Source: Phycisphaeraceae bacterium
GTDB taxonomy: Bacteria; Planctomycetota; Phycisphaerae; Phycisphaerales; UBA1924
Direction of reading: 5' to 3'
DNA: 64,000 nt
Assembly (NCBI GenBank): GCA_019636845.1
Contig: JAHBWV010000001.1
Coordinates: forward strand, 868,001 to 932,000
The notes under the pieces are model-generated. The model saw nothing but the letters and a program-made list of their open reading frames with translations. It was not told the DNA's origin and did no database searches. Both the position numbers and the translations under genes were made by a program. Below are positions 26,085 to 35,923 of the stretch, one piece after another; the first letter of the stretch is position 1, and every line of letters starts with the position of its first letter.

Positions 26085-26151
26085 GGCTCAGTCCTCGCGC
26101 GTGACAAGTCGTACACATTGTACCACAGATGGAATCTACGGACCAGCAACC

Positions 26152-27150
26152 TCACTTCTTCTCAAACGCCTTGTCGAACGCCAGCCCGCTCGGCGAAAAA
26201 TCCATCCCCCGCACGAACTCCACCGCCTCGCTCGCCCCGTGCACGCGATCCATCCCGCAGTCCTCCCACTCCACCGACAGCGGGCCCGTGTACCTGGCCC
26301 GGTTCAACGCCCGCGTGATCTCCTCGAAGTCCACCTCGCCACGCCCGGGCGACCGGAAGTCCCACCCGCGCCTGTGATCGCCGAACGAAAGATGCGATGC
26401 CAGAATCGACGTCTCACCATCCAGCGTCCGGATCGCATCCTTGACATGCACGTGGTAGATCCGGTCTTGGAACGCATCGATGAACTTGACCGGATCAATC
26501 CCCTGCCACACCAGGTGCGACGGATCGAAGTTGAAGCCGAACGCAGGCCGTCCCTTCAATGCATCGATCGCCCGACGCGCCGTGTAGATGTCGTACGCGA
26601 TCTCCGTCGGGTGTACTTCAAGCCCGAACCGCACGCCCACATTGTCAAACTCATCCAGAATCGGGTTCCACCGGTCCGCGAAGTCCTTGAACCCCGCGTC
26701 GATCTCCGGCTGACCCGTCGGCGGGAAAAAGTACAACTTGTGCCACACCGAAGACCCCGTGAACCCGTTCACCACCTTCACGCCCAGCTTCGCCGCCGCC
26801 TGCGCCGTCCTCTTCATCTCCTCCGCCGCACGCTGACGCACGCCCTCCGGCTTCCCGTCCCCCCACACCCGCGCCGGCAAAATCAACTTGTGCCGCTCAT
26901 CGATCGGATCGCACACCGCCTGTCCCACAAGGTGGTTGCTGATCGCAAAGCACGTCAATCCGTGCTTCTCCAGAATCTCCCACCTCCCGCGGCAATACCC
27001 ATCCTCCGAAACCGCCTTCTCCACATCAAAGTGGTCCCCCCAGCACGCCAGCTCCAGCCCGTCATACCCCATCTCCGCAGCCAGCGCGGCCATCTCCTCC
27101 AGCTTGAGATCGGCCCACTGGCCGGTGAACAGCGTGACGGGTCGAGGCAT
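26152..27150 (-). CDS. Sugar phosphate isomerase/epimerase-like TIM barrel
   Basis: A 332-residue xylose isomerase-like TIM-barrel protein. AAGGAG lies 8 bases before ATG 27150. Metal-binding style motifs occur at strand ends: [12 protein letters not shown] (Glu), [12 protein letters not shown] (Asp, His), [11 protein letters not shown] (His) and LSVEWEDCG (Glu). No signal peptide is present. Members of this family isomerise or epimerise sugars and act with Gfo/Idh/MocA dehydrogenases, one of which is nearby on the same strand. It is divergent from the MFS gene at 27340. Exact substrate unknown. Confidence 0.9.
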   Translation of the reverse strand: MPRPVTLFTGQWADLKLEEMAALAAEMGYDGLELACWGDHFDVEKAVSEDGYCRGRWEILEKHGLTCFAISNHLVGQAVCDPIDERHKLILPARVWGDGKPEGVRQRAAEEMKRTAQAAAKLGVKVVNGFTGSSVWHKLYFFPPTGQPEIDAGFKDFADRWNPILDEFDNVGVRFGLEVHPTEIAYDIYTARRAIDALKGRPAFGFNFDPSHLVWQGIDPVKFIDAFQDRIYHVHVKDAIRTLDGETSILASHLSFGDHRRGWDFRSPGRGEVDFEEITRALNRARYTGPLSVEWEDCGMDRVHGASEAVEFVRGMDFSPSGLAFDKAFEKK

Positions 27151-27339
27151 GAAACGGCTCCTTGATCAAGAACTGGGGGGAAGTGGGAGATGTCATGGTA
27201 GTGGATGACTCCCCGTATCGGGAAACACCCCGAAACCCCCCGCCGCTTTACGCGGCGCAAAGAGGTCTTTACACTCGGCCCCCACCCAACCCCCGGCGTT
27301 CCACGGGCCGCCCCGAGAACGCAGAGCGAGAGCCACACG

Positions 27340-28581
27340 ATGAACATCCCTACGGCCCCCGGATTCCCCCCGCCCGCCGCCCCAGGCGCCATCGGCGCTC
27401 GCCTCTCCGTCATGATGTTCCTGCAGTTCTTTTTGTGGGGGGCCTGGTACGTCACGATGGGGCCGTACATGGCTTCGCTCTCGATCGACGCCAAACTTAT
27501 CGGCTGGGCCTACACGGTCGGCCCCATCGCCGCGATCATCTCCCCCTTCTTCCTCGGCATGATCGCCGACCGCTTCTTCGCCACCGAACGCGTCCTCGCC
27601 GCCATGCACATCCTCGGCGGCGCGATCCTCTGTGCCGCACCCGCCGCGGCCGGCGTCTCCTCCGAGGCCTTCATAGGCGTCGTCTTCGCCCACATGCTCT
27701 GCTACATGCCGACCCTGGGTCTCACAAACACGCTCAGCTTTCACAACATGACCAACCCGCAGAGGCAGTTCCCCATGATCCGCGTCTGGGGGACCATCGG
27801 CTGGATCGCCGCCAACTGGGTCATCTCACAGCTCAAGTTCGACACCTCGCCCAACATGTTCTACGTTGCCGGCGGATCGGGCATTCTGCTCGGCGTTTAC
27901 TCCTTCTCGCTCCCGCACACACCACCCCCCGCAAAGGGCAAGGCGTTCTCGGCAAAGGACGCCCTCGGCCTCGAAGCACTCGCCATGCTCAAGAGCCGCG
28001 CCTTCGCTGTCTTCATGCTCTGCTCCTTCCTCATCTGCATCCCGCTCGCGGCGTACTACTCCTTCGCAGGTGAGTACGTCGGCGCATCCGGTTTCACCAA
28101 GATCGCCCAGACCATGTCCTTCGGCCAGATCTCCGAGATCGGCTTCATGCTCATCATGCCCCTCTTCTTCGCACGATTGGGTGTCAAGTGGATGCTGATC
28201 GTCGGCATGTCCGCATGGGTGCTTCGCTACGGGCTCTTCGCCGGTGCTGCAGACGAACAAGTCAAGTGGATGGTCCTCGCCGGCGTCATCCTCCACGGTA
28301 TCTGCTATGACTTCTTCTTCGTCACCGGCCAGATCTACGTCGATCAGAAGTCCAACCCCGCAATCAGAGGTCAGGCACAGGGCTTCCTCGTGCTTGTCAC
28401 CCAGGGGCTTGGTCTCGGCATCGGTGCTCAGGTCATGGGCCGCGTCGCCAGCGCGAACACCACAGAAGGTGTCCGCGATTGGGGAACGATCTGGGTCATC
28501 CCGTGCGCCTTCGCGGCGGTTGTCCTCGTGATCTTCTTCCTCGCATTCAGCGAAAAGAAAAAGCCCGACCTCACCGCATAA
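27340..28581 (+). CDS. Nucleoside/sugar permease, MFS superfamily (NupG-like)
   Basis: A 413-residue membrane protein with about 12 predicted spans. ATG 27340 is chosen because the first membrane segment (LSVMMFLQFFLWGAWYVTMG) starts 25 residues later, as in the NupG/XapB nucleoside:H+ symporter family; the upstream in-frame extension is not hydrophobic. Other typical segments are GMIADRFFATERVL, PMIRVWGTIGWIAANW and GICYDFFFVTGQIYVD. In planctomycetes such genes often sit with sugar oxidoreductases and isomerases, so import of a nucleoside or sugar is likely. It is convergent with, and overlaps by 11 bases, the next isomerase gene. Confidence 0.9.
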   Translation: MNIPTAPGFPPPAAPGAIGARLSVMMFLQFFLWGAWYVTMGPYMASLSIDAKLIGWAYTVGPIAAIISPFFLGMIADRFFATERVLAAMHILGGAILCAAPAAAGVSSEAFIGVVFAHMLCYMPTLGLTNTLSFHNMTNPQRQFPMIRVWGTIGWIAANWVISQLKFDTSPNMFYVAGGSGILLGVYSFSLPHTPPPAKGKAFSAKDALGLEALAMLKSRAFAVFMLCSFLICIPLAAYYSFAGEYVGASGFTKIAQTMSFGQISEIGFMLIMPLFFARLGVKWMLIVGMSAWVLRYGLFAGAADEQVKWMVLAGVILHGICYDFFFVTGQIYVDQKSNPAIRGQAQGFLVLVTQGLGLGIGAQVMGRVASANTTEGVRDWGTIWVIPCAFAAVVLVIFFLAFSEKKKPDLTA

Positions 28582-29446
28582 GCCCCTCAACCATCTCGCG
28601 CGCCCCCACAATGTCCTTTACGCGCTGGTCCCCTCCCTCGCGCTCGATCACCAGATCGATCGTCCGCGCCCTCCCCGACGCGTCCTTCAGACCTCGCACC
28701 ACATCCACAAACGCCGCCCAGTCCACGGCGCCAGTCCCTCCACGAACCTCTTCGCCCCACGTCCCCGGGACTTTCGTCGGCTTGGCATCTTTGATGTGAA
28801 CCTGCCTGATCCACGGCGCCAGTGCCCTCATCGCCGCGATCGGCTCACCCTTCCCATACAGGATCATGTTCGCAGGGTCGAAGTTCACGCCCAGGTCCGG
28901 CCGGTTGATCTCCTGAAGCACCCCGATCAGCGTCTCCGCAGTCTCCTGACCCGTCTCGAGCGCCACCTCCGCGCCCACCGCCGCGAAGCAATCCACGACC
29001 GCGTTGATCCGATCGATCAGCACACGCCGCTCCGGGTCGCTCTTCGACCCCGGCAGATACCCCGCGTGGAACGTCACCAGTCTCAACCCCAGCCGCTTCG
29101 CAATCGCCGCATTCTCACGCGCGGCAACCAGATTGTCCGCCCACGTGGAATCCAGCCGCACGCCCCCCGTGTGCTCGATCGTCTCGAGCGAGGTGTAGTC
29201 CTCGCCCTTGCACGCCATCATCCCGGAAACAACCCCGACACCGGCCGCCGACAGCGACGCAAGCGTCTCCTCAAGATCCCAGTTGGCGGCTTGTACCCCA
29301 TCTGGTCCATGAATCTCGCCCCCTCGACGCAGGGGGTCGAGTGCAAGCTGAATGCTTGTTATCCCGCACGATGCGGCAAGCGTGGCCAGCTCCGCGCCAG
29401 ACCTGGCCCGCAGCGACCACGAACACACAGCGATTCTTCCAATCAT
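28571..29446 (-). CDS. Sugar phosphate isomerase/epimerase-like TIM barrel
   Basis: A 291-residue xylose isomerase-like TIM-barrel protein with GGAGG ahead of ATG 29446. It begins MIGRIAVCSWSLRARSGAEL; metal-site type motifs are ALETGQETAETL (Glu), VNFDPANMILYG (Asp), VHIKDAKPTKVP (His, Asp) and a late Glu in LVIEREGG. No signal peptide. The 3' end overlaps the convergent permease gene by 11 bases, so the two mRNAs would be antisense at their ends. It probably acts on an imported sugar or its oxidised form. Confidence 0.9.
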   Translation of the reverse strand: MIGRIAVCSWSLRARSGAELATLAASCGITSIQLALDPLRRGGEIHGPDGVQAANWDLEETLASLSAAGVGVVSGMMACKGEDYTSLETIEHTGGVRLDSTWADNLVAARENAAIAKRLGLRLVTFHAGYLPGSKSDPERRVLIDRINAVVDCFAAVGAEVALETGQETAETLIGVLQEINRPDLGVNFDPANMILYGKGEPIAAMRALAPWIRQVHIKDAKPTKVPGTWGEEVRGGTGAVDWAAFVDVVRGLKDASGRARTIDLVIEREGGDQRVKDIVGAREMVEGLMR

Positions 29447-29651
29447 CGGGGCCTCCGCGCCATCAACACCTCACGAATCAGGGTCGTCTTCATCGGCAAT
29501 CCGTCACGGAATCGGCCAAGCCACTTGCAGCGCACTCCATCTGCTGTATGCTGGTACAGGAGCGGGATCCTGACGGATTCCGCACTTTCACGTCAATGCG
29601 GGCACCGACGCCTCGCAGCGTGGTATACGGCAAGGTGACGAAGGAGTGATC

Positions 29652-30989
29652 ATGCGCGGCTCGAACTCTCATCTCAACGTTGCCGGCAACACCCGGCGCG
29701 ACTTTCTCGTTAAGACCGCCGCTCTCGCGGGAGCGGGCGCACTGCTCGCAGGAGCCGCGAAGAAGCCCTCGGTCTCCGGACCGTCATCCTCGATCAAGGC
29801 CGCCAAGCGCGTCCCCGTTCCCGACGGACAGCCGATCCGCCTCGGCGTGATCGGCACGGGTGGCATGGGCACCGGCCACTGCGATGCGATCATCAAGCTC
29901 ACCAAGGACGGACGCACCAACGTCCAGATCGTCGCCGTCTGCGATGTCTGCGATTCGCACATGGCCAGGGCCAAGAAGCTCTGCGAAGAGAAGCAGCCAG
30001 GCGTCAAAGTCGATTCGTACCGCAAGCACGAGGACCTCCTCGCCCGCGAGGACATCCACGCCGTCCTCATCGCAAGCCCCGAGCACTGGCACGCGCAGCA
30101 CGCCATCGACGCCATCACCGCAGGCAAAGACGTCTACCTCGAAAAGCCCATGACCCTCCGCCTCGACGAGGCGCTCGCCCTCCGCGAGTACTCCCTCAAG
30201 CACCCCGACGTCATCCTCCAGATCGGCACCCAGATGATGCAGCTCCCTCGCTACCACGAAGCCAGGAAGCTCATCCGCTCCGGAGAGATCGGACACCCCA
30301 CCCTCGCGCAGACCAGCTACTGCCGCTCCTCCAAGGACGGCGAGTGGAACTACTACGCCATCGACAAGAACTGGAAGCCCGGCGAGAATCTCGACTGGGA
30401 CCGCTGGTGCGGACCGCTCGGCTCACGCGAGTGGGACCCCAAAATCTTCGCACGCTGGCGCCGCTACCGCGATTTTTCCACTGGAATCATCGGCGATCTC
30501 CTCGTCCACGTTGTCACGCCCCTCCTCCTCGCCCTCGACTCCCCGTGGCCGACCCGCGTCGTCGCCTGCGGCTCTCACATCATCGACAAGGACATGGAGA
30601 ACCACGATCTCACCAATCTCGCCATCACAATGGAGAACGGCACACAGATGATTGTCGCCGGATCCACGTGCAACGAGGTCGGACTCGAAACCCTGATCCG
30701 CGGCTACAAAGCCAATCTCTACCTCGGCAGCGTCAACTGCCAGGTCAGGCCGGAACGCCTCTTCGTCGATGAGGTCGAGGGCAGGACCATCGAGTGCGAG
30801 AACATCGGCAACGACCAGGATGTCCATCGCGTCGCCTTCTTCGACTGCGTCCGCTCCAGAAACGAGCCGCCCGCGGGCGTCGATCTCTCCACAAAGGTGA
30901 TGGTCATCGTTGACCTCGCCACACGTTCCATGTGGGAGGGCAAGGCCTTCACCTTCGATCCCAAGACAATGACTGCCTCGCCGGCGTGA
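29652..30989 (+). CDS. Tat-exported Gfo/Idh/MocA family oxidoreductase
   Basis: A 445-residue NAD(P)-binding oxidoreductase. ATG 29652 has AAGGAG 5 bases upstream. The N-terminus carries a twin-arginine signal (NTRRDFLVKTAALAGAGALL), so it is probably exported folded with its cofactor. The Rossmann motif is LGVIGTGGMGTGH; catalytic motifs are ASPEHWHAQHAIDA and VYLEKPMTL. The Trp-rich stretch near residue 250 and the DLLVHVV segment are typical of the large planctomycete paralogue group. It probably acts on glycan-derived sugars in the periplasm. It is followed closely by apbE. Confidence 0.92.
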   Translation: MRGSNSHLNVAGNTRRDFLVKTAALAGAGALLAGAAKKPSVSGPSSSIKAAKRVPVPDGQPIRLGVIGTGGMGTGHCDAIIKLTKDGRTNVQIVAVCDVCDSHMARAKKLCEEKQPGVKVDSYRKHEDLLAREDIHAVLIASPEHWHAQHAIDAITAGKDVYLEKPMTLRLDEALALREYSLKHPDVILQIGTQMMQLPRYHEARKLIRSGEIGHPTLAQTSYCRSSKDGEWNYYAIDKNWKPGENLDWDRWCGPLGSREWDPKIFARWRRYRDFSTGIIGDLLVHVVTPLLLALDSPWPTRVVACGSHIIDKDMENHDLTNLAITMENGTQMIVAGSTCNEVGLETLIRGYKANLYLGSVNCQVRPERLFVDEVEGRTIECENIGNDQDVHRVAFFDCVRSRNEPPAGVDLSTKVMVIVDLATRSMWEGKAFTFDPKTMTASPA

Positions 30990-30996
30990 TGGTGTC

Positions 30997-32019
30997 ATGA
31001 TCCACAGGGCGGCGTGCTTCGCGATGGGGACACGTTTCGAGCTCGTGCTCGACGACAATGATCCCTCGCGCCTCGGGCCGATCGCAGACCACGTCCTCGA
31101 AGAGATCACACACTGGCACAACCGGCTCTCACTCTTCAGGCGAGACTCATACCTCTCCTACATCAACGCCAACGCGATCAACGCCGCGGTCCCGCTCGAA
31201 CCGGAACTCTTCGAACTCTTCTCCATCTGTCTCAACGTACACAGACAATCCGATGGGGCCTTCGACCCCGCTATCGCCCCGCTCATGACGACCCTCGGAC
31301 TTCACGAAGGCGCGATACTCCCAGCCGGCGACCAATCACGCGATCACGGAACCCACATTGATCCGGCATCCGGATTGCCGCTCGGCCCACGCGGCATGGC
31401 CGCCGTCGAACTCGATGCCGACCGCCGGACCATCAGGTTCCACTCCCCGGGTGTCGTCCTCGACCTCGGAGCCATCGCCAAGGGCTTCGCCATCGACATG
31501 GCCGCCTCACACCTCCGAGAGTTCGGAATCGAGCGAGCACTCGTTCACGGCGGAACCAGCAGCATCGTCGCCATCGGCTCCCCACCGGACGCCGATGGGT
31601 GGCGAATCGCCATGGGATCAGACGCAGACGCGCCCGTCATCACACTCTGCGATGGCGCTCTCTCATTCTCATCCCCATCAGGACGCTCCGTCGAAACCCC
31701 CGACGGATCACACCGCAACACCCACATCATCGATCCACGCGTCGGTGCCCCCGCAGATCAGGGCGTCTTCGCCGCCGCCGTCGCTTCGGCACTCACGGGC
31801 AACGCGGTCGATCCCTGGCCCGCCGCACGCTGCGAAGCGTGGTCCACCGCTCTCGTCGTTCTCGGTTCGCGCCCCGAGAGCATGCCCGAAACCCTCACCA
31901 GCGCGATGGCACGCGGCTCCAATCCCCCTCGCCAATGGTCGATTGTCGGCCCTCACCGTCCGTACATTACACACACCATTCCGCCGGGCCCCTCGGTCTC
32001 GCAGGGCTCGCGCTGCTAG
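30997..32019 (+). CDS. apbE: FAD:protein FMN transferase, ApbE family
   Basis: A 340-residue ApbE/flavin transferase that links FMN to threonines of target flavoproteins. Family motifs: the opening AACFAMGTRFEL, the FRRDSYLSYIN segment, DGAFDPAIAPLM, VVLDLGAIAKGFAIDMAA and ALVHGGTSSIVAIG, and the metal-binding THIIDPRVGAP near the C-terminus. No signal peptide or lipobox is seen, unlike many ApbE proteins. The start at 30997 is 7 bases after the previous stop. It lies between two Tat-exported oxidoreductases, but whether it modifies any of them is unknown; no NqrB/C or RnfG target gene is nearby. Confidence 0.9.
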   Translation: MIHRAACFAMGTRFELVLDDNDPSRLGPIADHVLEEITHWHNRLSLFRRDSYLSYINANAINAAVPLEPELFELFSICLNVHRQSDGAFDPAIAPLMTTLGLHEGAILPAGDQSRDHGTHIDPASGLPLGPRGMAAVELDADRRTIRFHSPGVVLDLGAIAKGFAIDMAASHLREFGIERALVHGGTSSIVAIGSPPDADGWRIAMGSDADAPVITLCDGALSFSSPSGRSVETPDGSHRNTHIIDPRVGAPADQGVFAAAVASALTGNAVDPWPAARCEAWSTALVVLGSRPESMPETLTSAMARGSNPPRQWSIVGPHRPYITHTIPPGPSVSQGSRC

Positions 32020-32028
32020 GAGCGTTCG

Positions 32029-33300
32029 ATGTTGGGAACAGACTTTGCACATCTTCCCGCCGGCTCGCCCTCCAACGGCCGACGCCAGTTCATCAAGGCC
32101 GCCGGTGCGACCGGGGTCGCCATCCTCGCCCTCACCCCCGAGTGGTCGTTCGCAGCCGGGCTCTCGGCCGATCCGATCAACATCGCCGTCATCGGCGCGG
32201 GCCGCCACGCCCGCGCGATCCTCGACGAACTCTCGAAGTTCGAGAACGCAAAGGTCACCGCGATCTGCGACATCGTCCCCTCCCGCCTCTCCGCCGCGCT
32301 CCGCCGCGTGCAGGGCGCAACCGGCTACGCCGACCACAAAGATCTCCTCGCCAAGGCGACCGATGTCACCGTCGTCTTCGTCGTCACGCCGACCCACACG
32401 CACAAAGAGATCTCGCTCGATGCCATCGCCGCAGGGAAGCACGTCTTCATCGAAGCGCCAATGGCCCACACGATAGAGGACTGCGCCGAGATCGCACGGG
32501 CCGCACGCTCATCGAGCAAGGTCGTCCACGTCGGCCTCTACGCCAGGTCAAACCCCATCTACAAACTCGCAAGGACCTTCTTCCGGTCAGACTCGGTCCG
32601 TGACCTCGTGACCATGCGCGCCCAGAGCAACCGAAAGAACGAATGGCGAGTCCCCGTCAGCGATCCCAAAGACGATCGCGCCCTCAACTGGCGCCTCGAC
32701 CCACAGGTCTCCATCGGTCTCCCAGGTGAGTTCGGCTGCCACCAGATCGATGTCTTCAACTGGTATCTCGGCAAGTATCCCGTCTCCGTCTCCGGCACCG
32801 GATCCATCCGACTCCACAAGGACGGACGAAAGGTCCCCGACACCACACACGCGACATTCCTCTTCGAAGACGGTGCGCGGCTGGACTGGTCCGCCACACT
32901 CGCAAACTCCTACGAGGGCCAGTACGAGGTCCTCTACGGCACAAACGCCGCCATCAAACTCGCCTGGACCGCCGCGTGGATGTTCAAAGAAGCCGACGCC
33001 CCCACCCAGGGGTGGGAGGTCTACGCCAATCGCCAGCGCTTCCACAACGACGAGGGCATCACGCTCATCGCCGATGCCACCAAACTCGCCTCGCAGGGCA
33101 AACTCAAAGAAGGCGTCGGGCTCCCCAATCCTCCCGTCTACTACGCCATCGGCGATTTCATCGATGCCATCGCCAACGCCAAGCCCGCCGTCGTCTCCGC
33201 CGATGAAGGCCTCCGCGCGACCGCCATCTCAATCCTCGCAAACAAGGCGGTCCTCGACGGCTCTCGCATCGACATCTCCCCCGATTCTCTCAAGGTCTGA
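32029..33300 (+). CDS. Tat-exported Gfo/Idh/MocA family oxidoreductase
   Basis: A 423-residue protein with TAGGAGC before ATG 32029. The N-terminus has a Tat-type signal (NGRRQFIKAAGATGVAILAL). The Rossmann domain starts INIAVIGAGRHARAILDEL; catalytic region motifs are VVTPTHTHKEISLDAI and HVFIEAPMAH, where the usual EKP is changed to EAP, so the catalytic lysine is missing. The substrate domain contains GEFGCHQIDVFNWYLGK. It follows apbE by 9 bases. The loss of the lysine questions classical dehydrogenase chemistry; some family members use other residues. Confidence 0.9.
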   Translation: MLGTDFAHLPAGSPSNGRRQFIKAAGATGVAILALTPEWSFAAGLSADPINIAVIGAGRHARAILDELSKFENAKVTAICDIVPSRLSAALRRVQGATGYADHKDLLAKATDVTVVFVVTPTHTHKEISLDAIAAGKHVFIEAPMAHTIEDCAEIARAARSSSKVVHVGLYARSNPIYKLARTFFRSDSVRDLVTMRAQSNRKNEWRVPVSDPKDDRALNWRLDPQVSIGLPGEFGCHQIDVFNWYLGKYPVSVSGTGSIRLHKDGRKVPDTTHATFLFEDGARLDWSATLANSYEGQYEVLYGTNAAIKLAWTAAWMFKEADAPTQGWEVYANRQRFHNDEGITLIADATKLASQGKLKEGVGLPNPPVYYAIGDFIDAIANAKPAVVSADEGLRATAISILANKAVLDGSRIDISPDSLKV

Positions 33301-33379
33301 TCCCGCCACCCACACGCCCACCACATCAGTACCCGAGCGCAGTCAAGCCGCTCGCAATGCAAGCAGGAAACACCGCTCC

Positions 33380-34129
33380 ATGCACTTCAGGCACCTTCCT
33401 TTCATGGCGCGGCTCGGCCTCACGATGCTCATGCTCGTGCTGGTCGGCGGGCTCGCCGCGTCCGCCACGCATCTCATCTGGCACCACGAGAACCGTGACG
33501 ATCAGAAGGGCGTCTCCTACGACGACATCGCCGGCGCATACCACGGCGTCACCGCCGACGCGCCGCTCATGAGGGCCATGAAGGCCAACCACCCGCCCGA
33601 ACTCCCCGAACAGGCCCGCAAGGTCCTCACCGATTGGCTCATGTCCGGACGCATCAGCGAAGACTTCGACAACATCGACCTCGGCGACAACGCCCCCGAT
33701 GCCATCATCGCCACCAACTGCGTCTCCTGCCACAATCGAAACTCGGCCGATACCGAGGCCCGAAAGATCCCCCTCGAGTTCTTCGACGACGTGCGGCGTC
33801 TCGCCTTCGCCAAGAACATCAAACCCACAGACATCAAGATCCTCGCCGCATCAACCCACACCCACGCCCTCGCCCTCGGCACGCTCTCGCTCGTCCTCGG
33901 CGTGTTCATGCTCGGCTCACGCTTCAGCAAGGGGCTCGGCTCCCTCCTGATCGGCGTCTCCGGCCTCTCGCTCCTCGTCGATCTGGGCGCATGGTGGCTG
34001 GCGCGCGACAACGAGGTCTGGGTCAAGGCCATCCTCGTCGCAGGACCAACCTACGCGATCTCCACGGGGCTCATGTGCCTGCTCTCGATTCTCGACCTCT
34101 GGCTCCCCGCGAAGAAACAACCCGAGTGA
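33380..34129 (+). CDS. Membrane protein with c-type haem motif
   Basis: A 249-residue protein from ATG 33380 (AGGAAA upstream). A membrane anchor lies at residues about 9-28 (ARLGLTMLMLVLVGGLAA), followed by a periplasmic-type segment carrying one CxxCH haem site (TNCVSCHNR, about residue 115). Three further membrane spans follow (around 160-178, 183-203, 215-237). It would be a membrane-bound monohaem cytochrome-like protein. It might pass electrons for the adjacent exported oxidoreductases, but that is inference. The frame is open far upstream because of shadow coding in the previous gene. Confidence 0.78.
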   Translation: MHFRHLPFMARLGLTMLMLVLVGGLAASATHLIWHHENRDDQKGVSYDDIAGAYHGVTADAPLMRAMKANHPPELPEQARKVLTDWLMSGRISEDFDNIDLGDNAPDAIIATNCVSCHNRNSADTEARKIPLEFFDDVRRLAFAKNIKPTDIKILAASTHTHALALGTLSLVLGVFMLGSRFSKGLGSLLIGVSGLSLLVDLGAWWLARDNEVWVKAILVAGPTYAISTGLMCLLSILDLWLPAKKQPE

Positions 34130-34145
34130 ACCGAGCGAAACCCGC

Positions 34146-35090
34146 TCACTTCTCGGTCGCAATCAGCTCCAGCAGGGCCTTCGTGAGACGGATCCCCTCC
34201 GGCTCCGAGTGCTTGTCACCCTCGTACTCAATCCCGACGTACCCCGTGTACCCTGAGTCACGCACGATCCTCATCATCCGCCGGTAGTTCGTCCGCACCT
34301 CGTTGCCATCCGCGTCGAACTCGTGGCTCTTGGCCGAGACGCCCTTGGCGTAAGGCATCAACTCCGATACACCCTTGTACCGGTCGTACCACGCCTCCGG
34401 ATCGCTCGCTCGCGACCAGTCCAGACAGAAATTCCCGAAGTCCGGCAGCGTCCCGCAACGCGGGTGATCCACCATCTTCATCACGCCCGCAAGCCACACG
34501 CCGTTGCTGCTCAGGGAGCCATGGTTCTCAACGATCACATTCAGTTCAAACGGCTCGGCGAGATCCACCAGAGCCCGCAGGCCATCCGACGCGTGCCTCA
34601 TCCGCTCGTCCCACGGCGCATCGCCGGCCGCGTTCACGCGGATCGAGTGGCACCCCAGAGCCGCCGCCGCCTCCAGCCATTTGCGATGATTCTCGACAGA
34701 CTGCTTCCGCTTCACCTCGTCCGAGTGCGCCAGTTCCCCCTCCCTGTCGCACATGATGAGCAGCGACTTCACGCCCTCGCCATCCGCCCGCTTCCTCATC
34801 TCGCCGATGTACGATGCGTCCCGTGCCTTGTCGAAGAAGAACGCGTTCACATACTCCACTGCCTCAATGCCGTAACTCTCACGCGCCGTCCGCGCAAAGT
34901 CGAGATTGTCTAGTTCCTTCGCGAACAAAGCCCGATGCAGCGACCACTGGGCGAGCGAGATCGGCAACGCCCCCCCTCCCCGGCCCGAAACCCCCGACAC
35001 CCGCCCGAACGGAACCACCATCGCGAGCCCAACGCCGCCTATTGCAACGAGTGCATCACGCCGAGAAACCGCCTGCTTGCTGTCTGCCAT
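34146..35090 (-). CDS. Tat-exported sugar isomerase-like TIM barrel
   Basis: A xylose isomerase-like TIM-barrel protein of about 314 residues. Possible starts are ATG 35090 (GGAG about 10 bases upstream), 35099 and 35150; I prefer 35090. The N-terminus has a twin-arginine signal ([20 protein letters not shown]). Barrel motifs include [17 protein letters not shown] (Glu, His), [10 protein letters not shown] (Asp), [14 protein letters not shown] (His, Glu) and [12 protein letters not shown] (Glu). Such hydroxypyruvate-isomerase-like exported proteins accompany planctomycete Gfo/Idh/MocA sets. It is convergent with the cytochrome-like gene. Confidence 0.87.
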   Translation of the reverse strand: MADSKQAVSRRDALVAIGGVGLAMVVPFGRVSGVSGRGGGALPISLAQWSLHRALFAKELDNLDFARTARESYGIEAVEYVNAFFFDKARDASYIGEMRKRADGEGVKSLLIMCDREGELAHSDEVKRKQSVENHRKWLEAAAALGCHSIRVNAAGDAPWDERMRHASDGLRALVDLAEPFELNVIVENHGSLSSNGVWLAGVMKMVDHPRCGTLPDFGNFCLDWSRASDPEAWYDRYKGVSELMPYAKGVSAKSHEFDADGNEVRTNYRRMMRIVRDSGYTGYVGIEYEGDKHSEPEGIRLTKALLELIATEK

Positions 35091-35254
35091 GCTCGCCATA
35101 CTCCGTTCGCTCGACCTCGGTGACAATCCCAACACCCGTTTCCGTATCATGCTATCGAAGCCGCCTCAGCCACGCACCCACACAGCCCACTCAGATCCAC
35201 ACACGCTCAGACCCGCATCCGGAAACACACGCACCCGGTTAGACTGGAGCATTC

Positions 35255-35890
35255 GTGGATGAATCCCCTCAAAACACGGTCTCCGATCACGCCCCGCCCA
35301 ACGCGCCAAACACCCACACCGCACCCCTCCGCCTCCACCCCCCGACCTCCCCCGGACCCGTCGAGCCGGAGGCCCTGCGCCGTGTCTGGCCCACGGCCGT
35401 CGGCGTCGTCATCATCGTCTGGCAATCCCTTGGCCTCCTCATCACACTCGCCACCGCCGCTTCCCTCTTCATCGACTACGGCTCCTTCATGGGACAGATG
35501 GGCGTCGCACCCGCGATGGAGGCCCAGCGCGCCTGGCGCCCCGCCTTCCTCCTCTCGTACGCCGTCGTTTCGCTCCTCACGCTCGTGGCGATCGCCGGCG
35601 CGGTGCTCCTGCTCTACCGAAAGCGCCTCGCGCCAACCCTGCTCATCATCTGGGCACTCCTCCGCATCCCGCACGCGCTCCTCACGGGCTGGATCACCGC
35701 CCGAGCGCAGATGGACACCATGGCCGCGATGCCAACCGCCGCCACCCCGGCCATGCCCCCCGCGTTCAGCGATTTCATGTACTGGGGAACGTTTGTCACG
35801 ACCGCCCTCTGGCTGCTCGTGCTCCCCACATTCCTCCTCATCTGGTTCCTCGTTCCGCCGATCCGCCGACAGACGCGCCAGTGGGCCTGA
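35255..35890 (+). CDS. Hypothetical four-span membrane protein
   Basis: A 211-residue protein from GTG 35255, with GGAG 7 bases upstream. After a Pro/Thr-rich cytosolic tail of about 45 residues there are four hydrophobic segments (about 48-70, 95-120, 128-145, 180-203). No conserved motif is recognised; Met-rich stretches (MDTMAAMPTAATPAM) occur in the loop between segments 3 and 4. It is followed after 33 bases by another membrane protein in the same direction. Confidence 0.65.
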   Translation: MDESPQNTVSDHAPPNAPNTHTAPLRLHPPTSPGPVEPEALRRVWPTAVGVVIIVWQSLGLLITLATAASLFIDYGSFMGQMGVAPAMEAQRAWRPAFLLSYAVVSLLTLVAIAGAVLLLYRKRLAPTLLIIWALLRIPHALLTGWITARAQMDTMAAMPTAATPAMPPAFSDFMYWGTFVTTALWLLVLPTFLLIWFLVPPIRRQTRQWA

Positions 35891-35923
35891 GCACGCGCAC
35901 CCCGCCCTCCCCGAGAGTTCCCG

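Noticed and set aside
32726..33379. Upstream extension of the cytochrome-like gene's frame
   Set aside because: Ser/Pro-rich shadow of the Gfo/Idh/MocA gene; the membrane protein starts at ATG 33380.
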